A DNA stretch of 64,000 nucleotides from the NCBI RefSeq assembly GCF_030272615.1, contig NC_081405.1:609140677-609204676 (forward strand), in the 5' to 3' direction. Position 1 is the first letter of the stretch, and every line of letters starts with the position of its first letter. The notes below the pieces were generated by a model. That model was not told the DNA's origin. It made no database searches and was given only the letters and a program-made list of their open reading frames with translations. A program made the position numbers and the translations under genes. The stretch is from Cryptomeria japonica. Taxonomy: Eukaryota; Streptophyta; Pinopsida; Cupressales; Cupressaceae. Of the stretch, positions 58,861-64,000 are shown in pieces.

Positions 58861-61800
58861 GGTGCTAGTATCACGAATGGATAACTCTGATGATTGGATC
58901 ATTTATAATGGTTGTTTACATCACATGACCGATGACCGAAGCAAATTTCTTTCTTTCAAGGAATTTGATGGTGGAGTTGTAAGATTTGGTAATGACTCAC
59001 ACTGCATGGTTAAAGGGAAGGGAACTATTTCTCTTAATGGAAAGAGTAGTGCAAATGATGTCTATTGGGTTGAAGGTTTAAAGGACAATCATTTGAGTGT
59101 GGCACCACTCAATGACAGATGATACCCTTTGGAGTTTAAGAATGATATGTGCAAAATCTATGGGAGAAAAGGTGAAAATATTGCAACTAGAAAGCAAACT
59201 AAAGGTAACCTGTTTCACATTAATCCTAAAGTCAGCAACTGTTTAATTGCAAAGATAGATGATAGTTGGCTTTGGCATAGGAGATTTTGTCATATAAACT
59301 TTTATAACATTGTTAAACTGAGTAAGTCCAAGACAGTGAGAGGTTTGCCTCAATTGGACAAACTGGTTAATGCTCTATGTAAGGAATTTAGTTGGGAAAG
59401 ATGACATCCTCAACTTTCAAGAGAAAATCTTTTTCAGCGGAACATCTGTTAGATTTGGTTCATACAGATCTTTTTGGACCAATAAGAACAAAAAATATTT
59501 AAGGTGACATATATTTTATGATATTCACTGATGATTGCTCAAGGATGATGTCGGTCACATTCTTGATGGATAAGACTTAATCTTTTAGTAAGTTCAAGGC
59601 ATTCAGGGCCTTACCTAAGAAGCAGATTGATAAGAAGATAAAGTGTTTGAGGATTGATCAAGGCGGTGAATTTACTTCTGAGGAATTCCCTCAATATTGT
59701 GAAGAAAATGATATCAAATGACAACTTTCTACATCGAGGAAACCATAGTAGAATGGTATTATAGAGAGAAACAATCGGTTAGTTGTTGAAGCTGCTAGGA
59801 TGATGTTGATACAAGGAGGTGTAGTGAAAAAATTTTGGTGGGAAGCTATCAGCAAAACTGTCTACACTATGAACCGGATTCTAGTAAAGAGAGGTAAGGA
59901 CAAGACTCCTTATGAATACTGGTATGGAAGATCACCTAATGTTAGTTATTTCAAGATATTTGGTAGAAAATGTTTTATTAAGAGGGGTGATTATGCTAGG
60001 AAATTTGAGGCTAAAAGTGATGAAGGTATATTTCTTTGTTATTCCATCAAGACTAAGGCCTACAAGTGTTTTAACAACTGGACAAAGAGAATTATTGAGA
60101 GTGCTGATGTTCAAGTAGATGAATATCCTAAGGTCTCAAAGGAAACCAATTCGGAGAAAAAGGATGAAGATCCTTGTATTTTTTTCTTGGAACCAGAAAC
60201 TATGAAACTTGAAACCAGTAAAGTAAATACTGATGTACCAGTTCAGCCAGACTAGATAAATTTAGAAGAAGATGATGATAATGAAGAAGATGAACTTGAA
60301 GATAATGATCATGCTATTTTGAGATATGTGAGACTCAATCATAATCCTGAGAAAATTATTGGAGATAAGGATGTTGGAGTACTAACCAGAAGAAGAATAA
60401 GAGAAAATTCATGCATGATCTCCACTATTGAACCAAGAACTACTAAGGAAGCATTTGGTGATGATCATTGGGTTAAAGCTATGGAGGAGGAACTAGATCA
60501 AATTGCAAAGAACAACACATAGACCCTAGTACCCCGACTGGTAAATAAAAATGTGACAGGTACTAAGTGGGTATTCAGGAACAAGTTGAATCAAGATGGT
60601 GTTGTAGTTCACAACAAAGCTAGGTTGGTTTGCAAAGGCTATGCACAAGAGGAAGGAGAAGGTTATGGTGAGACTTTTGCACTAGTGGAAAGACTGGAAG
60701 GTGTCATAACTTTACTTACATTTGCAACACATAAGAAATTGAAGGTATACTAGATGGATGTTAAGTCAACATTTTTGAATGGGATACTGGAAGAAGAAGT
60801 ATACATTGAGCAATCAGATGGTTAAGCTTTGACTGATGAGAAAGATATGGTATGTAGATTACATAAGGCTTTATATGGATTAAAGCAGGCATCGAGAGCA
60901 TGGTATGAAAGGATTCTTACACATCTGATGAAGATAGGTTTTCTGAGAACCAGTGAAGATAGCGACATATATCTCAAATATGAAGGAGATAAAATACTGG
61001 TCAGTGAAGTATTTGTAGATGATATCATATTTGGAGGTAATGATGACATGAGCAATGATTTTACAGATGTAATGAAAAATGAGTTTGAAATGTCGCTTGT
61101 GGGTGAAATAAAAAATTTCATAGGCTTGCAAATACAACAAATGAAGAATGATATTTTCATCACATAGTCTAACTATGTGAAAGAGGTCTTGAAGATATTT
61201 GGTGCAAGTGACTCTAAACCAGTTGGGACACCAATGGTTACAGGTTGTAAGTTATCTAAGGAAGATGAATCCACATCTGTTGATGAGAAGGAATACAGGT
61301 CAAAGATTACAAAATTGTACTATGTTGTTCACAACAGACTGGATATAGCTCATGCAGTTGGCCTAGTTTCTAGATTCCAGAAGAATCCTTAGGAAACACA
61401 TTTGATAGAAACCAAGAGGATTTTTAGATATTTGATAGGTACTGTTGACCATGGATTATGGTATCCATATGAAGGAAATTTATACTTGAAGGTGTACACA
61501 GATGCAGATTCAGTAGGAAATGTTGATGACAGGAAAATCACAACTGGTGGAACATTTTTTCTTGGAGGAAGAATTGTTTCATGGAGTAGTAAGAAGCAGA
61601 GTTGTACATCATAATCTACTACTGAAGCTGAGTATGTTGCAGCTTACATGAATTGTACCCAAGCTATTAGGATGAGGAACATTTTGGAAGGTTTTAAGAT
61701 GAAGATTTCAAAACTTGTAAAGATCTTATGTGATAATACAAGTGCCATAAATATTTCCAAGAACTTTGTTTTGCACACACAAGCCAAGCATATTGAATTG

Positions 61801-61965
61801 AAGTATCATTTCTTAAGGGAAAAAGTGAAAAGTAAAGATGTAACCTTGGAGCATGTTTCTACCAAGGAGAAGCTTGCAAATATCTTTACTAAACCTCTGC
61901 CTAAGACTATGTTTGAGTATCTTAGAAGTCAGATAGGGGTTGTACCCATTCATGAGGTCAATTGA
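58861..61965 (+). pseudogene. Copia E protease, integrase, RT and RNase H
   Basis: Protease: DDWIIYNGCLHHMTDD near 58890, where the catalytic Asp is Tyr. GAG-pre-integrase LWHRRFCHINF near 59270. A frame change near 59388 leads to integrase (HTDLFGP, RIDQGGEF, NGIIERNNR) with stops. From 59800 one frame runs to the end: integrase C-terminus, RT ([54 protein letters not shown]), then RNase H (YTDADSVGNVDDRK, TEAEYVAAYMN, LCDNTSAINISKN, LANIFTKPLP), stopping at 61963. Stops inside this frame include 60256, 60523, 60751, 60823, 61168, 61390 and 61612. RT motifs are well preserved. Confidence 0.92.
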
Positions 61966-62271
61966 GCATGATGTAGATTACATCAGTCCCGAAGCTACTT
62001 GCAGAATTTTATAGCAGGATTCGTGTAGAAGTGGAGTTAATCCATAGGGGGAGCATCAAGTTGCAGGTTGTTGATGTTGAATAGTGAAATTTGACACTGC
62101 ATGTTTTACTTTCAATTTGGCATTGTTGTTAAAGGGGGAGAAGAACTATGTGATTTGTATGATTGACAGAGAGAAGGAAGACAAGCTAAAGACAAGGTGA
62201 ATACTTGGTAATGTAGACTAGGATTCCTATTCACAATCAATCAATGGTATTGATATTTGTATTGCCATCAA

Positions 62272-62287
62272 TGCCAAAGGGGGATAT
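62272..62287 (+). other. Polypurine tract of copia E
   Basis: GCCAAAGGGGGATAT-type tract before TGTTGGCATTTGC; nearly identical to that of copia A. Confidence 0.85.
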
Positions 62288-63676
62288 TGTTGGCATTTGC
62301 ATGAAGATTTCATTAATGATATGTTATTGTCATTGATGTCAATTAACTGGGGATGATATTGTTTATATTGTTGTAATAATGTTTTGTAACTAGTAGGAAG
62401 AATTTGTGGAGTGAACCGGTATTTCTATGTATTGAAGAGTTGAACTGGTAAACCCTACCTGTTGATTTGATAAACCCTAACCGATTAATTTTGGTGATTG
62501 GTTATATACCTTTATGATCCAATGATGAGTGGTAATGATTATGACACCTATGATTATTGTATGAAGAGAGTTTCAAAGTGATTTTGGCGCGTTGATGAAA
62601 CAATTTTTGTCTAGGGAATGAGAAAGTATATTGCATATAATACGAAGCACGTGATGAGTTACTGAGTTCGATGAAGCGGTGATCAAGGAGTGATTGAGAT
62701 TTTCTTGATTAATGTGCAGAGATTGCTATGTAATCAAATGGTCATACTTGAACTAACTTGTTTGTAATCTCTATGAGAGAATTAGGTTTTTGTTCTGTTA
62801 TCGAACTAATTGATTTGCTTATAAGGTCGATGAGTTGTTTAGTTTCAAATTTGGGAAATTTTTAGTTGAGTGTGTGGTTGCCAAACTGGATGATGTATTT
62901 TTAGTTTAAGTAAAGGCAGATAGGAGCATGAAAAGGATTTGAACAAGCCAGTGTAGTGCTATTCAAACAAATCAACAAACTCTTGTTGTTTTCTAACAAT
63001 TACAACAAATTTAAATCCCCTAACTGGGTAAGCTCTAACAAGCTTGGTGCTTTTCAAATACTCTAACCAAGTGATCCATTAGCTTGGATTTCAAATCCTC
63101 TACTGAGGTTACTCCTTATAGGGTATTGCTTCTAACAACGCATTATAGTCAATCCCTTAACCGGGTGGTCCCTAAGAGGATTTTTTCTTAATAGGAATTT
63201 TATAAAGGTTTAACAGGATAGGCTCCTAACAGGGTGAACTTCAGAAGAGTTCAAATAGTTATCTTTTGAGTCTCATCTCATCATGGTTTTTCCCATTTGG
63301 GTTTCCACGTCAAAAATATTGTGTCAAGTGGTGAATGTTTTTGTGGTTATGTTCTTATGGTTGATTTTCTTAACTACTTAATCCACTTTGATAAACCATG
63401 ATAACCGAAAGGATTGTGAAATGATCTTTTACTTATGTCAATAAAATCATTTTGATGTTTATGAGTTTGAAGTTGTTTATTGTTAATTTGTTGTAATGGT
63501 CAATTGGTTTATCTTGAGGGTTTTTATCTTGACAATGATATTGCATTGATAGCTCTAAGTTTACTTTGAGAGATTGATTTTGAGATTGGTGAAGTTAGTA
63601 TCAGTTTTTCTATCTACTGAGTCCCCTCCTCCCTCTCAGTAGTTGACCGGATTCTTATTCTTTCATCATACCATAA
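62288..63676 (+). repeat. 3' LTR of copia E (1389 bp)
   Basis: It starts TGTTGGCA. Its last bases CATACCATAA correspond to CATACCATCA in the 5' copy. The R/U5 signature GGTTTTTCCCATTTGGG/TTTCCACG is near 63284-63310. Confidence 0.9.
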
Positions 63677-64000
63677 GAGCATAGTTGTTGTTCTGACCTC
63701 CATATGATTGCAAGTTCCTCGTCCTGCAATCAAACACTCTATGGGAAATTCCATTGCAGTTATGACAAACAATATTTGCATAACCTAGAGAGGGGACATG
63801 GATGTATCTACTCCTAGATACATTTTTCTCATATGCATGATGTCTATGAGATCCTATATTATTTTTTCTAGATCTCTTTCTATATTTTCCTTCCCTATGG
63901 ACATAGCCATTACATGCAAAGGAGTAACCAGTAAAGGATGGGAGATGACTTACAAATTTATTCTTCCATGCATGGGGAGATCTTACTGGTCTAGCATCAC
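63677..64000 (-). pseudogene. Element C gag fragment with CCHC knuckle
   Basis: On minus, CHNCNGISHRVFDC (63767-63726) fits C-X2-C-X4-H-X4-C exactly. Upstream are basic stretches (HREGKYRKRSRKN) typical of gag. It runs off the window at 64000. It joins the element C sequence at 56536 across copia E. Confidence 0.7.

Larger units (their letters stand above)
56537..63676 (+). mobile_element. Ty1/copia element E (7,140 bp), inserted in element C
   Basis: Complete structure: LTR, primer-binding site, gag, protease, integrase, RT, RNase H, polypurine tract, LTR. The LTR pair is 1386 and 1389 bp. The flanks on both sides belong to a minus-strand element (C). Coding capacity is destroyed by two frame changes and many stops. 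Confidence 0.93.

Overview
KIND OF GENOME. This is plant nuclear DNA made almost entirely of transposable elements. It looks like a large, repeat-rich genome, most likely a conifer or other gymnosperm; a fern cannot be excluded. I found no intact host gene, no tRNA or rRNA gene and no prokaryotic gene organisation. Nearly every coding region is broken by stop codons, and many of the stops look like C-to-T decay. The value of the window is in its nesting, because several insertions can be resolved to the base by target-site duplications (TSDs) and by the reading frames they interrupt. LAYOUT. (1) 1-1094: remnant of a plus-strand LTR element. (2) 1095-2832 and 25771-28100: two halves of one minus-strand LINE (endonuclease, reverse transcriptase, zf-RVT, RNase H), split by (3) a Ty1/copia element 'A' at 2833-25765 (TSD ATTGG, LTRs of 1510 and 1524 bp). 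(4) Copia A is itself split in its integrase region by a 15,118-bp DNA transposon at 6628-21745 (TSD TGCT, termini GGGT). (5) 28101-42287: a minus-strand Ty3/gypsy element 'X' with gag, protease, an RNase H-like segment before RT, RT, RNase H, integrase, a tandem-repeat spacer and a long ORF after pol. (6) 42288-45099: plus-strand gag-bearing element 'D' with no visible pol. (7) 45100-53004: minus-strand copia 'B', carrying a 994-bp TIR element at 47926-48919 (TSD ATAG, termini GGGT). (8) 53005-56536 and 63677-64000: minus-strand LTR element 'C', interrupted by (9) plus-strand copia 'E' at 56537-63676 (TSD GAGAA/GAGCA). THE UNUSUAL SYSTEM. The 15.1-kb transposon is the most interesting object. 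It has two convergent genes. One is a decayed DDE transposase (12744-15235, plus strand). The other is a six-exon gene of unknown family (18936-20879, minus strand) in which all five introns have GT..AG ends and lie between codons. It also carries a 4-kb satellite made of alternating 20-bp modules and their reverse complements. That satellite is flanked by mirror-image (GA)n and (CT)n tracts and by an inverted repeat of about 96 bp. A separate 359-bp satellite lies between the genes. A palindromic motif built on GATATC sits upstream of both genes and in both arms. The 994-bp element in copia B shares the GGGT termini and the 4-bp TSD. I assign the large element provisionally to a Sola-like superfamily; this rests on TSD length and on transposase motifs recognised by eye, with no database search.
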